From positions 1 through 11,707 of the forward strand of contig JBHJHJ010000098.1 of NCBI GenBank assembly GCA_050330955.1: a DNA stretch of 11,707 nt, read 5' to 3'. Shown in pieces: positions 1-7,281 of this stretch (the stretch's first letter is position 1; each line of letters starts with the position of its first letter). Both the position numbers and the translations under genes were made by a program. The stretch is from JBCCAG01 sp050330955 (GTDB lineage Bacteria; Cyanobacteriota; Cyanobacteriia; CAKZMO01). Below the pieces are notes generated by a model that worked only from the letters and a program-made list of their open reading frames with translations, was not told the origin of the DNA and did not search any database.

Positions 1-64
1 GACTTCTCGTCGCTCCGTCCCTAGCTCGCATCGGTCTCACCAGTCGTTTTACAACTGCAATGCC

Positions 65-1012
65 TTGGTTCGGCGCTGCTTGACGGTAGCGCTGGCGGCT
101 GCGGGCGGAATCATCGTGCTGGCCAATAGTGCGATCGCCCAGATTTTACCCCTCGGGCAGGTCCTTTCCTTTGGAGATTCGGGGCCTGAGGTTGAGCAAC
201 TGCAAATCGAGCTTCAGCGCCAGGGGCTATTTGATGGCCCTATATCAGGACAGTATCTGGAGCTTACCCAAGAGGCCGTTATCCGTCTACAGCAGCGAAA
301 CGGTCTGACAGCAGACGGGGTATTCGGTCCGCTTTCGGAGGATGCGCTGTTTGGGCGATCGCCTCAGGTCACTGTCTTCGCGCCCGTACCACCCAACCCC
401 AACGTCATCACTACCTTGCCCCCCCTCACCGCTCCCCCTGTGACGGGCACACCGTCGCTGAACGACGACACCCTACTGGGGCAGCTTCCCGATCCTTCCA
501 CAGCTTCTTGCAGCGTATTCATCAGCTCAGGCGGGGGACTTGCTGACGCCGGAACAATTCAGCGGGGTGATGCTGGCGAGAGCGTTCGGATTGTGCAACA
601 GCAGCTGACTGACCGTGGGTTCGATACCCAAGGGATTGACGGTATCTTCGGGGCGAATACCGAACGTGCAGTGGTGCTCTTTCAGCGCTCGGAAGATATA
701 GAGCCCGCAAATGGCATTGTGGATGAGGAAACGGCAAGGGCGCTTGGTCTGCTCATTTCGGGAGATGAGCAGCCGTTGACGAATACGGGGCCCTATGCTG
801 TTGTGGTACCCGCTAAGCGAGACGACCTAGAGACCCTACGAATTGTGCGGCGCGAAGTGCCCAGAGCCTGTTTTGCCAGCTCCCGTTTGGGGTCATATGT
901 CTATGCGGGCGGGTTCCAGTCTCGCTCATCGGCAGAGAGCCTTTCCTTAAGACTGCGATCCCTCGACCTCGATTCCCGCGTCGATTTCCGCCGCCGGGTC
1001 CGAGGCATTTAG
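65..1012 (+). CDS. Exported peptidoglycan-binding protein with two PG_binding_1 domains and a SPOR-like C-terminus (possibly 5' partial)
   Basis: Likely binds cell-wall peptidoglycan outside the cytoplasmic membrane. Residues 1-26 look like a signal peptide: an RR pair, a hydrophobic core and an AIA-Q cleavage site. Two PG_binding_1-type repeats follow, at about 36-96 and 166-228; each has the GDxGxxVxxLQ-like opening and a DGxFGxxTxxAV-like end. A Pro/Thr-rich linker (about 97-164) separates them. Residues 243-307 (YAVVVP ... GSYVYAGGFQSRSSAESL) resemble a SPOR domain. The start is uncertain. The codon at 65 is TTG, the ATG at 60 is out of frame, and the frame stays open back to base 2. Many cyanobacterial relatives carry an extra N-terminal segment before the hydrophobic stretch, so the gene may begin outside the window. 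The domain architecture is clear; the substrate and any partner are not. Nothing downstream is in the same unit, because a terminator-like hairpin follows. Confidence 0.82.
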   Translation: MVRRCLTVALAAAGGIIVLANSAIAQILPLGQVLSFGDSGPEVEQLQIELQRQGLFDGPISGQYLELTQEAVIRLQQRNGLTADGVFGPLSEDALFGRSPQVTVFAPVPPNPNVITTLPPLTAPPVTGTPSLNDDTLLGQLPDPSTASCSVFISSGGGLADAGTIQRGDAGESVRIVQQQLTDRGFDTQGIDGIFGANTERAVVLFQRSEDIEPANGIVDEETARALGLLISGDEQPLTNTGPYAVVVPAKRDDLETLRIVRREVPRACFASSRLGSYVYAGGFQSRSSAESLSLRLRSLDLDSRVDFRRRVRGI

Positions 1013-1025
1013 CGACTGCCCAAAA

Positions 1026-1072
1026 GCCCTGACCAAGGGCGCCGTGCTAGCCTGAAGGGGCTATTTTCTTTT
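1026..1072 (+). terminator. Probable intrinsic terminator after the peptidoglycan-binding gene
   Basis: Two small stem-loops lie just past the stop codon. The first pairs GCCCT (1026-1030) with AGGGC (1036-1040). The second pairs TAGCC (1048-1052) with GGCTA (1059-1063) and runs straight into TTTTCTTTT (1064-1072). A hairpin followed by a T-run on the plus strand fits Rho-independent termination, although a 5-bp stem is short. Confidence 0.45.
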
Positions 1073-1080
1073 AACTGCTT

Positions 1081-2685
1081 GTGACGCCCTTTGACGACGA
1101 GCGGCTGCTCTTCACGCCCGCAGCGCCCGACCCCGATGCGGTACCGCTAATCTTTGCCTTTCCCAACGAATACAGCGTCGGCATCACCAGTTTGGGCTAC
1201 CAAGTGGTGTGGGCTACCCTAGCTGCCCGCAGCGATTTAGCCGTCAGCCGCTTGTTTACCGATGCCGCCGAACTCCTACCGCCTGCCCCCGAGCTGCTGG
1301 GATTTTCCCTGTCGTGGGAGCTAGACTACGCCAATATTCTTGCCCTGCTGGAAGAGCTAAACATCCCGGTCCGCGCTGCTGACCGCACCGTGGACCATCC
1401 TTTTGTTTTCGGCGGTGGCCCGGTGCTGACGGCTAACCCAGAGCCCTTTGCAGATTTCTTTGACGTTATTTTGCTAGGGGATGGGGAGCTGCTGCTGGGC
1501 GCCTTCATCGACGCCTACCAAGCCGCGCGGGGGAGCGATCGCCAAGCCATTCTCCACCAGCTCACCCAGGTACCAGGACTATACATCCCGGCTCTGTATG
1601 CACCGATCTATGCCGACGCGGAAGGCCCTTTTGCCAGCATCACGCCTACCGACAGCGGCATCCCCGCCTCAGTCACGAAACAGACCTACCGCGAAAATCG
1701 ACTCTCGGCTTCTACGGTGGTGACCGAGAGAGCCGCCTGGGAAAATATCTACATGGTGGAAGTGGTGCGCAGCTGCCCTGAGCTGTGTCGCTTTTGCCTT
1801 GCCAGCTATCTGACCCTGCCGTTCCGCACCGCCAGCCTGGAGGGCTCCCTGCTGCCCGCCATCGAGCGGGGCCTACAGGTCACCAATCGGTTAGGTCTGC
1901 TGGGGGCCTCTGTCACCCAGCACCCTGAATTCGAGGCGCTGCTCACCCACCTTAACCAGCCCCAATACGACGACGTTCGCCTCAGCATCGCCTCGGTGCG
2001 CACCAACACCGTCACCCAGACTTTGACCGAAACCCTCGTGAAGCACGGCACCCGCTCCATTACCATTGCGGTGGAAAGCGGCTCAGAGCGGGTGCGCCAA
2101 ATCGTTAACAAAAAGCTGGTCACCGAAGAAATCGTGCAGGCCGCCGTCAACGCCAAGGTAGGGGGGCTCTCTAGCCTCAAGCTCTATGGCATGGTGGGCA
2201 TTCCCGGAGAGACCGAAGATGATTTAGCCCGAACCGTAGCCTTGATGAAGACCCTAAAGCAGTCCGCCCCCGGCCTGAGGCTCACCCTCGGCTGCAGCAC
2301 TTTTGTACCCAAGTCCCACACGCCGTTCCAGTGGTTTGGCGTCAGCGACCAGGGGGATAAGCGGCTCAAATCCCTTCAGAAGCAGCTGCGGCCCCTGGGC
2401 ATCGATTTTAGACCCGAGAGCTACAAGTGGTCGGTGATTCAAGCGCTGATTTCAAGAGGCGATCGCCGCATATCCCATCTTTTAGAGCGGGTACGCCATT
2501 ATGGGGACTCTTTGGGCAGCTACCGGCGCGGGTTCAAGGACCTGAAAGGCAAGCTGCCGCCGCTCGACTTCTACGTCCACGCTGACTGGCCGACGGATGC
2601 TCCCCTACCCTGGGATCATTTGCAGGGGCCCTTACCCACGGAGACTCTCATTAAACATCAGCGAGAAGCAATGTCAGTCATGTGA
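1081..2685 (+). CDS. B12-binding-type radical SAM protein (TIGR03960-like, without the DUF2344 fusion)
   Basis: A radical S-adenosylmethionine enzyme of unknown reaction. The [4Fe-4S] motif is CPELCRFC, with C232, C236 and C239 in CxxxCxxC spacing. VESGSERV and GMVGIPGETEDDL, typical of the radical SAM barrel, follow. The N-terminal 200 residues match the cobalamin-binding-like region of these proteins: AFPNEYSVGITSLGYQ near 26-41, FGGGP at 110-114 and GDGE at 133-136. I see no DxHxxG cobalamin-ligand motif, so B12 binding is by family only. In TIGR03960 proteins the radical SAM part is often fused to DUF2344; at 534 residues this one stops before it. The GTG at 1081 is chosen because an in-frame stop at 1072 leaves no earlier normal start. 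No good ribosome-binding site is visible. Product class is firm; substrate is unknown. Confidence 0.85.
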   Translation: MTPFDDERLLFTPAAPDPDAVPLIFAFPNEYSVGITSLGYQVVWATLAARSDLAVSRLFTDAAELLPPAPELLGFSLSWELDYANILALLEELNIPVRAADRTVDHPFVFGGGPVLTANPEPFADFFDVILLGDGELLLGAFIDAYQAARGSDRQAILHQLTQVPGLYIPALYAPIYADAEGPFASITPTDSGIPASVTKQTYRENRLSASTVVTERAAWENIYMVEVVRSCPELCRFCLASYLTLPFRTASLEGSLLPAIERGLQVTNRLGLLGASVTQHPEFEALLTHLNQPQYDDVRLSIASVRTNTVTQTLTETLVKHGTRSITIAVESGSERVRQIVNKKLVTEEIVQAAVNAKVGGLSSLKLYGMVGIPGETEDDLARTVALMKTLKQSAPGLRLTLGCSTFVPKSHTPFQWFGVSDQGDKRLKSLQKQLRPLGIDFRPESYKWSVIQALISRGDRRISHLLERVRHYGDSLGSYRRGFKDLKGKLPPLDFYVHADWPTDAPLPWDHLQGPLPTETLIKHQREAMSVM

Positions 2686-2696
2686 TTAAGCAAAGT

Positions 2697-2724
2697 GTGA
2701 GTGGAGAAGAGCCGAGCCACTCGC
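2697..2724 (+). other. Stem-loop just after the radical SAM gene, possible transcript end
   Basis: GTGAGTGG (2697-2704) pairs with CCACTCGC (2717-2724) as an 8-bp stem with one G-U pair and a 12-base loop. It lies 11 bases past the stop codon. No T-run follows, so it is not a classical intrinsic terminator; it could protect the 3' end or assist termination. Confidence 0.35.
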
Positions 2725-2784
2725 TGATCCCCGCTGCTTGACCCTGCCCCCAAGATTGAGGCTAAGGGAGACAAATCACGGTAA

Positions 2785-2790
2785 TATAAT
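2785..2790 (+). promoter_or_regulatory. Candidate -10 box for psb27
   Basis: A perfect TATAAT lies in the gap between the radical SAM gene and psb27. No TTGACA-like -35 sits at 16-18 bases upstream, and the nearby TTGAGG (2756-2761) is 23 bases away, so the promoter may need an activator. Transcription from here would give psb27 a leader of roughly 100 bases. Confidence 0.45.
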
Positions 2791-2900
2791 GGCGCGTCGT
2801 TGCGGTATGTCAGCCGAAGCTATGCCTGCTTGGCCTATAGGGCGAGTATCAAAGCGCGCGAGATAACTGCCCACTGTTGTTTGGCTTTTTTTGAGGTTCT

Positions 2901-3302
2901 ATGAAAACGCTCTTTTCTCGTCTACTCGCTCTACTTTTGGTCGTGGTAGTTGGCATAGCTGGATGTTCCACGCCACCACCAGAAGGTTTCACTGGAAACT
3001 ATCGAGAGGACACACTGACAGTGATTGAGACGTTGCAAAGCGCTATCAATGTGTCAGATGACTCGCCTGAGCGTGCCAGCACCCAGGCCCGAGCCCGTCA
3101 AGTCATCAACGACTTCGCTGCCTTCTACCGCCGCAATGGGGATCTAGACAGCTTGGGGTCTTACACAACGATGCGCACGGCGCTCAACTCGCTGGCAGGC
3201 CACTACAGCTCATACCCCAACCGCCCTGTTCCAGAGAAGATGAAACAGCGGTTAAGCCAGGAGTTTAAGCAGGTTGAGAATGCCCTGAAGCGCGGGGCTT
3301 AA
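2901..3302 (+). CDS. psb27: Photosystem II assembly lipoprotein Psb27
   Basis: Psb27 is a lumenal lipoprotein that binds CP43 in photosystem II assembly and repair intermediates, before the manganese cluster is completed. The product has 133 residues, the usual size. It opens with a basic N-terminus, a hydrophobic core and a lipobox IAGC whose Cys22 would be lipidated. The mature part shows the family landmarks TGNYREDTL (about 31-39), NDFAAFYRRNG and the nearly invariant ALNSLAGHYSSYPNRPVPEK, then a final helix SQEFKQVENALKRGA. These fit the four-helix bundle. ATG 2901 has a GAGG at 2893-2896 as ribosome-binding site. A TATAAT at 2785 suggests a separate transcript from the gene upstream. 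The gene converges on the SLC13 permease with a 60-base gap. Confidence 0.96.
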   Translation: MKTLFSRLLALLLVVVVGIAGCSTPPPEGFTGNYREDTLTVIETLQSAINVSDDSPERASTQARARQVINDFAAFYRRNGDLDSLGSYTTMRTALNSLAGHYSSYPNRPVPEKMKQRLSQEFKQVENALKRGA

Positions 3303-3362
3303 GTCCTGAATACTCTGAAATTAAGGTATAGCGGAGGTCATAGTGCGTCGACGCCCACAGGT

Positions 3363-5243
3363 CTAAAGGCCATAGAACTTTATGATTAAGAGCGGCGTCA
3401 CTATGGCCAGGATTGCACTGAGGGGAGCACCCACTCGGGTAAAGTCTAGAAACTTATAGCCTCCTGGGCCGTAGACCATCGTGTTGGTCTGGTAGCCAAT
3501 GGGTGTCATATAGCTGTTAGACGCAGCGAAGACAACCGCAAAAATGAATGCGAGGGGGTTGAGGCTCAGTGCGGTAGCGACTTTAGCGGCAATAGGCACC
3601 ATTAGCACCACAGAAGCATTGTTAGAGAGAACTTCGGTCAGAAGCACCGTAGCCACATAAAACAGCAGTAAAATCCAGTATCCCGAGACGTTATCTCCCA
3701 ACCGCAGCAGCTGTGCCGCCAGCCAATCCGTTGCGCCAGACTGCTCCATGGCAATCCCAAAGGGAATTAGACCAGAGAGCAAAAAGATGACGTCCCAGCG
3801 CACGGTGCCATAGAGCTCTCCAGGCTTGAGGCACCCTGTAAGCACCATAAGTACAACCCCCGCAAGTGCGCTTACCACGATGGGAGCAATGTTGAGCGCC
3901 GCCATCAGCACGACGCCGATTACAATCGCCAGGGCAATCCACGCTTTCTCCCAGCGGAGTATTTCAATCCCCTGCTGCTCTAGCACCAAGAGTTCACGGC
4001 TTGTTTGAAGTCCCAAAAAGCTCTCTCGAGGCCCCTGAACCAAAAGCAAATCGCCGAATCTAAGGGGAACTTTGCCCAATCGCTCTCGAATCACGTCCTG
4101 CCCTCGCCTGATGGCGAGCACCGTAGCGTTGTAACGCTGACGGAAGCGCAGCTCTTTTAAAGTTGCGCCACTCAACCGGGAGTTTGAGAGGATTAGCACC
4201 TCCGCAATTGCTTCCTCAGCAGAGGTCAGCTCTGTCTGAAGTAGACCTGAGCCAAACTTTACGTCGGGTCCGATCTCCATACCGCGCTGAGAGCGGACGG
4301 CAAGCAAATCCACCTTGCTGCCTCTGACAATCAGAATGTCGCCTGCTTTCAGCAGCTTATTTGCTAAGGGCTGCGGAAAGTGACTGCCGTTGCGAAGCAG
4401 CTCTAAAATATCGATATCAAATTTACGCTGAATTTCTGTGGAGCGAAGCGTCTGACCAACCAGACTCGAGTTTTCGGTAATCACCAGCTCACTGACGTAG
4501 TCGCGCATGCCGTAGCCTTCGTTCATCACATCGCTGTAGGGATCTTGCCGGGCAGGCAGCAGCCGAGGCGCAATCAAGGCCAGGTAAACCATCCCAATGA
4601 GGAAGAGCACGATACCGAGCTGGGTAAACTGAAACAGACCAAAGGCGCCGTAGCCGAGCTGCTGAGAGATGCTGCTGGCCAGCACATTGGTAGAAGTACC
4701 CACCAGCGTCAGCAACCCGCCCATAATAGTGGCATAGGACATGGGGATCAGGAGCTTAGAGGGAGACATCCCCTGCTTGCGGCACCATTCCTCCACCACA
4801 GGTAAAAAGATTGCAACCACAGCAGTGTTGTTGATAAACGCCGTGATGGGTCCAACGATAAATCCCATGACGAGAATCTGCCTGGAGATGTGCTTGCCGC
4901 CGTATCGCAGCAAGAAATCTCTAACCAGTTGAATAACGCCAGTCTTAGAGACACCCGCGCTAAGAATAAACATAGACATCACCGTGATCGTTGCCACGTT
5001 ACTGAATCCTGAGATTCCTTCCTCTGGAGTGACAAGACCTACCAGCATTAAAATGACGCTAATGACCAGCGCAGTTAGATCGACGGGTAGCCATTCGGCG
5101 ACAAAAGCAACCAGCGCAAAGGCAATAATGCCCAGTGTCAAGGCAACGGGGTCAAGCACTTCTGTAAGTGGAATCGCCAAGACTAATGGCGATCTATTCA
5201 AAGGATGTAGCGGCAGCAAAGACTGAGCGGCTAGATAAAACAT
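3363..5243 (-). CDS. SLC13-family permease (sulfate/divalent-anion:Na+ symporter type) with two RCK_C/TrkA_C-like domains
   Basis: An inner-membrane anion transporter of the DASS/SLC13 group. Cyanobacterial and algal members with this layout are usually annotated as Na+/sulfate transporters, but substrate cannot be read from sequence. Residues are numbered from the upstream TTG at 5252. Hydrophobic segments fill about 32-230 and 436-628. Each half has the paired hairpin motifs of the fold: INNTAV (140-145) with GTSTN (185-189), and SNNASV (543-548) with PIGYQTN (584-590). Between them a soluble insert of about 200 residues carries two RCK_C/TrkA_C-like units (about 250-320 and 340-420; DILIVRG and DLLLVQG strands), probably a ligand-binding or regulatory part. 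The start chosen is ATG 5243 (626 residues) over TTG 5252. No strong ribosome-binding site is seen for either. The gene is divergent from ureD. Confidence 0.85.
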   Translation of the reverse strand: MFYLAAQSLLPLHPLNRSPLVLAIPLTEVLDPVALTLGIIAFALVAFVAEWLPVDLTALVISVILMLVGLVTPEEGISGFSNVATITVMSMFILSAGVSKTGVIQLVRDFLLRYGGKHISRQILVMGFIVGPITAFINNTAVVAIFLPVVEEWCRKQGMSPSKLLIPMSYATIMGGLLTLVGTSTNVLASSISQQLGYGAFGLFQFTQLGIVLFLIGMVYLALIAPRLLPARQDPYSDVMNEGYGMRDYVSELVITENSSLVGQTLRSTEIQRKFDIDILELLRNGSHFPQPLANKLLKAGDILIVRGSKVDLLAVRSQRGMEIGPDVKFGSGLLQTELTSAEEAIAEVLILSNSRLSGATLKELRFRQRYNATVLAIRRGQDVIRERLGKVPLRFGDLLLVQGPRESFLGLQTSRELLVLEQQGIEILRWEKAWIALAIVIGVVLMAALNIAPIVVSALAGVVLMVLTGCLKPGELYGTVRWDVIFLLSGLIPFGIAMEQSGATDWLAAQLLRLGDNVSGYWILLLFYVATVLLTEVLSNNASVVLMVPIAAKVATALSLNPLAFIFAVVFAASNSYMTPIGYQTNTMVYGPGGYKFLDFTRVGAPLSAILAIVTPLLIIKFYGL

Positions 5244-5363
5244 AGATGTCAAATATAGATATGTCAGCCCGAGGTCATTGGATCAGTCGAAGCTGAAGAT
5301 TTTAGATAATAGACACATGCGCGCAAGAAATACTCGCATATAGAATGCCGTGATAGCTAGATG

Positions 5364-5388
5364 TGGAGTGCTCTGACCACGCACTCCA
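5364..5388. repeat. Perfect 8-bp inverted repeat (stem-loop) in the permease-ureD gap
   Basis: TGGAGTGC (5364-5371) and GCACTCCA (5381-5388) are perfect reverse complements with a 9-base loop. On the plus strand the stem is followed by A's rather than T's, and no T-run follows it on the minus strand either, so it is not an intrinsic terminator. It could lie in the 5' leader of either divergent transcript or act as an operator. Confidence 0.5.
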
Positions 5389-5475
5389 AAAAGCAGCGCA
5401 TTCGAAAACGGCATAGTGAGATCGCGCTATCGCGATCGCCTTGAAGAGTGTATACAGGTTAAATCGATATAAAAG

Positions 5476-5503
5476 TTGACGAGCATCTACCTAGAGATAT
5501 CTT
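5476..5503 (+). promoter_or_regulatory. Candidate ureD promoter
   Basis: TTGACG (5476-5481) and TATCTT (5498-5503) are separated by 16 bases, a good match to a sigma70-type promoter. The start of transcription would fall near 5510, about 60 bases before the ureD ATG. The direct repeat CTTTAAA (5501-5507 and 5512-5518, 11-base period) overlaps the -10 and start region and could be a regulator site. Confidence 0.5.
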
Positions 5504-5568
5504 TAAATAGCCTTTAAAAAGTCAAAGTATTGGACAAAGTAATATAGCTATTCGACTTAGCGTAAGTT

Positions 5569-6468
5569 ATGCCTTCCAAAAGTTTGTCTCCAAGCCTTCA
5601 ATCTTCACAAACGCCACAATCTTGGTCTGGATACCTGGATATGTCGTTCATCTATAGAAGGGGCAAGACTCAAATTGACCACCGCCATACAAAGGCCCCG
5701 CTTAAGCTGCAGCGTCCGTTTTATCCTGAAGGCGATCGCTGCTGTCATACTGTAATGCTGCATACAGCGGGGGGAATAGTGGGGGGCGATTGTCTCCACC
5801 ATCGCCTTACCCTGCACCCAGACGCCCATGCCCTCGTGACCACTGCGGCTGCGGCCAAGGTCTATCGTAGCGCTGGCGGTACTGCCCTACAGACAACTGA
5901 GATTACCATTGAATCCGGAGCCTGTCTTGAGTGGTTTCCTCAAGAGATCATCCTTTTTAATGGCGCTCACTACCGCCAGCAGGTGCACGTCTCGCTTGCT
6001 GCTGACGCCCTGTGGTTGGGCTGGGACATTGTGCGTCTGGGGCGTAGCGCCCGGGGAGAAACGCTGCAGAGCGGAAGCTGGCGCAGCGAGACGGTGGTGC
6101 ATCAGGGCGGAAAACCAGTGTGGATAGACTTAGTTGGGATCAATGGAGATAGCGAGCTCCTGAGCAGCCTAAATGGATTAAATCAGGCACCAGTCGTTGG
6201 CACATTTGTGGCTATTGGCCGCGACGCACCGCCATCCTTGGTTGCGGCCTGTCGTCAGCAAGCGATCGCCGTTCAAGCGGCGCATCAGACTGGGGTCAGC
6301 GGCGATCGCTCCCCTAAGTTTGGCGTGACTCGCCTAATGTCAGGATTACTGTGCCGCTACCAAGGCGCTTCATCAGCGCAGGCGAGGCAGTGGTTTGAGG
6401 GGGTATGGTCTGTGGTTCGGGAACATCACCTACAGCGATCGGGATGTCGTCCTCGCGTGTGGCCCTAA
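5569..6468 (+). CDS. ureD: Urease accessory protein UreD (UreH)
   Basis: UreD is the scaffold that binds apo-urease and, with UreF and UreG, allows nickel and CO2 delivery to the UreC active site in the cytoplasm. The 299-residue product shows the family pattern throughout: WSGYLDMSFIYRRGKTQ (19-35), PLKLQRPFYPEG (45-56), LHTAGGIVGGD (about 64-74), the TTAAAAKVYRS segment (about 91-101), LEWFPQEIILF and the C-terminal RQWFEGVWSVVREHHLQRS with a final PRVWP. ATG 5569 is kept because the conserved region begins at Trp19, before the next ATG at 5641. The length is slightly above usual owing to a Ser-rich N-terminus. No ureABC, ureE, ureF or ureG is visible next to it: upstream is a divergent permease and downstream a convergent response regulator. 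Urease function therefore depends on genes elsewhere in the genome. Confidence 0.95.
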   Translation: MPSKSLSPSLQSSQTPQSWSGYLDMSFIYRRGKTQIDHRHTKAPLKLQRPFYPEGDRCCHTVMLHTAGGIVGGDCLHHRLTLHPDAHALVTTAAAAKVYRSAGGTALQTTEITIESGACLEWFPQEIILFNGAHYRQQVHVSLAADALWLGWDIVRLGRSARGETLQSGSWRSETVVHQGGKPVWIDLVGINGDSELLSSLNGLNQAPVVGTFVAIGRDAPPSLVAACRQQAIAVQAAHQTGVSGDRSPKFGVTRLMSGLLCRYQGASSAQARQWFEGVWSVVREHHLQRSGCRPRVWP

Positions 6469-6498
6469 GCGCCGGTTTTGAAAGGTTGTCTCGAAGCG

Positions 6499-7281
6499 CT
6501 AGCCGAAGCGATAGCCAAATCCCCGCACCGTCACAATATACTCCGGGTTGCTCGGGTCAACCTCTAACTTCTCCCGCAGCCAGCGAATATGGACATCCAC
6601 CGTTTTGCTGTCTCCCATAAAATCAGGTCCCCAGATCCGGTCGATGAGCTGCTCTCGTGACCAAACTCGTCTGGGGTGGTTCATAAATAGGTCGAGGAGT
6701 CGAAATTCCTTTGGCGATAGATTGACTTCGCTGTCGCGTACCATAACGCGACACTCCTGCGGGTAGAGCACAATATTTTGAAAGGTTAAGCTACTCTTTT
6801 TGCTGGCCACCTGTAGATGGCTAGATCGCCTAAGCAAGGCGCGACAGCGGGCAATCAACTCCCGCATGCCAAAGGGCTTCGCTAAGTAGTCATCTGCACC
6901 AATCTCAAGACCAACCACCCGGTCGGTCTCACTGCCTTTAGCACTTAAAATCAAGATTGGAACCTGGTTGCCCTCGTGACGCAGCAGGCGACATAAGTCA
7001 AGGCCGTTGATGTTGGGCAGCATCAGGTCCAATATGATTAGATCGGGCTGGATGCCCTCTTCCACCCCTTGCCCGCCATCGCGAATCAGGTGACCAATTG
7101 CCTCAAGGGCACTGCTGCCGTCCGCTGCGGTATGAACGTCATATCCTTCTTCTGATAGCGCTAAAACAATGGTTTCTCGGATAACCTCTTCGTCCTCAAC
7201 CACCAAAACCCGGCCTATGCGGTTAGTCGACGCCGTGAGTGCTGTATCGGCAGCGAGGGTAGGCATTGTCTGTAATTCCAT
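6499..7281 (-). CDS. OmpR/PhoB-family response regulator (SphR-like)
   Basis: A two-component DNA-binding regulator. Numbered from the TTG at 7314, the receiver domain spans about 34-162. It has acidic-pocket residues E40/D41 in VVEDEE, phospho-acceptor D96 in LDLMLP, switch Ser124 in ILSAK and Lys147 in AKPFG. A winged helix fills about 177-271 (LSPKEFRLLDLFM, TVDVHIRWLREKLE, final VRGFGYRFG). D41 to D96 is about 12 residues longer than in a standard receiver; the extra part is a Gly/Glu-rich loop near 77-90. The overall look is closest to cyanobacterial PhoB/SphR-type regulators rather than RpaA or RpaB, but this is from memory and no symbol is given. ATG 7281 is preferred; ATG 7266 is also possible, and TTG 7314 seems less likely. 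No histidine kinase gene is adjacent. An extended -10 sits at 7369-7377. Confidence 0.88.
   Translation of the reverse strand: MELQTMPTLAADTALTASTNRIGRVLVVEDEEVIRETIVLALSEEGYDVHTAADGSSALEAIGHLIRDGGQGVEEGIQPDLIILDLMLPNINGLDLCRLLRHEGNQVPILILSAKGSETDRVVGLEIGADDYLAKPFGMRELIARCRALLRRSSHLQVASKKSSLTFQNIVLYPQECRVMVRDSEVNLSPKEFRLLDLFMNHPRRVWSREQLIDRIWGPDFMGDSKTVDVHIRWLREKLEVDPSNPEYIVTVRGFGYRFG

Larger units (their letters stand above)
5244..5568. other. Divergent intergenic region between the SLC13 permease and ureD
   Basis: This 325-base stretch has no credible ORF. It holds a candidate ureD promoter (5476-5503) with CTTTAAA direct repeats beside it, the word ATGTCAGCC at 5261-5269, an 8-bp stem-loop at 5364-5388, an inverted repeat ATCGCG/CGCGAT (5421-5436) overlapping a HIP1 site, and the palindrome TGTATACA at 5449-5456. 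I searched by eye for an NtcA box (GTA-N8-TAC), expected for urease genes, and found none. Confidence 0.6.

Noticed and set aside
1806..2180. 124-codon open frame on the minus strand inside the radical SAM gene
   Set aside because: Lies wholly antisense to a conserved enzyme core and has no recognisable domain.
2789..2866. 25-codon ORF starting at ATG 2789
   Set aside because: Its ATG overlaps the TATAAT box, so a transcript from that promoter would not contain the start; only the internal ATG 2807 remains possible.
3345..3354. Palindrome GCGTCGACGC between psb27 and the permease
   Set aside because: A 10-base palindrome alone in a convergent gap, with no loop or T-run, is not enough to call a terminator or operator.
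5364..5388. Stem-loop as intrinsic terminator
   Set aside because: There is no T-run after the stem on either strand, and no gene ends next to it.
5244..5568. NtcA site (GTA-N8-TAC) for ureD
   Set aside because: No match was found by eye; GTAATATAGCT-ATT near 5540 does not complete the motif.
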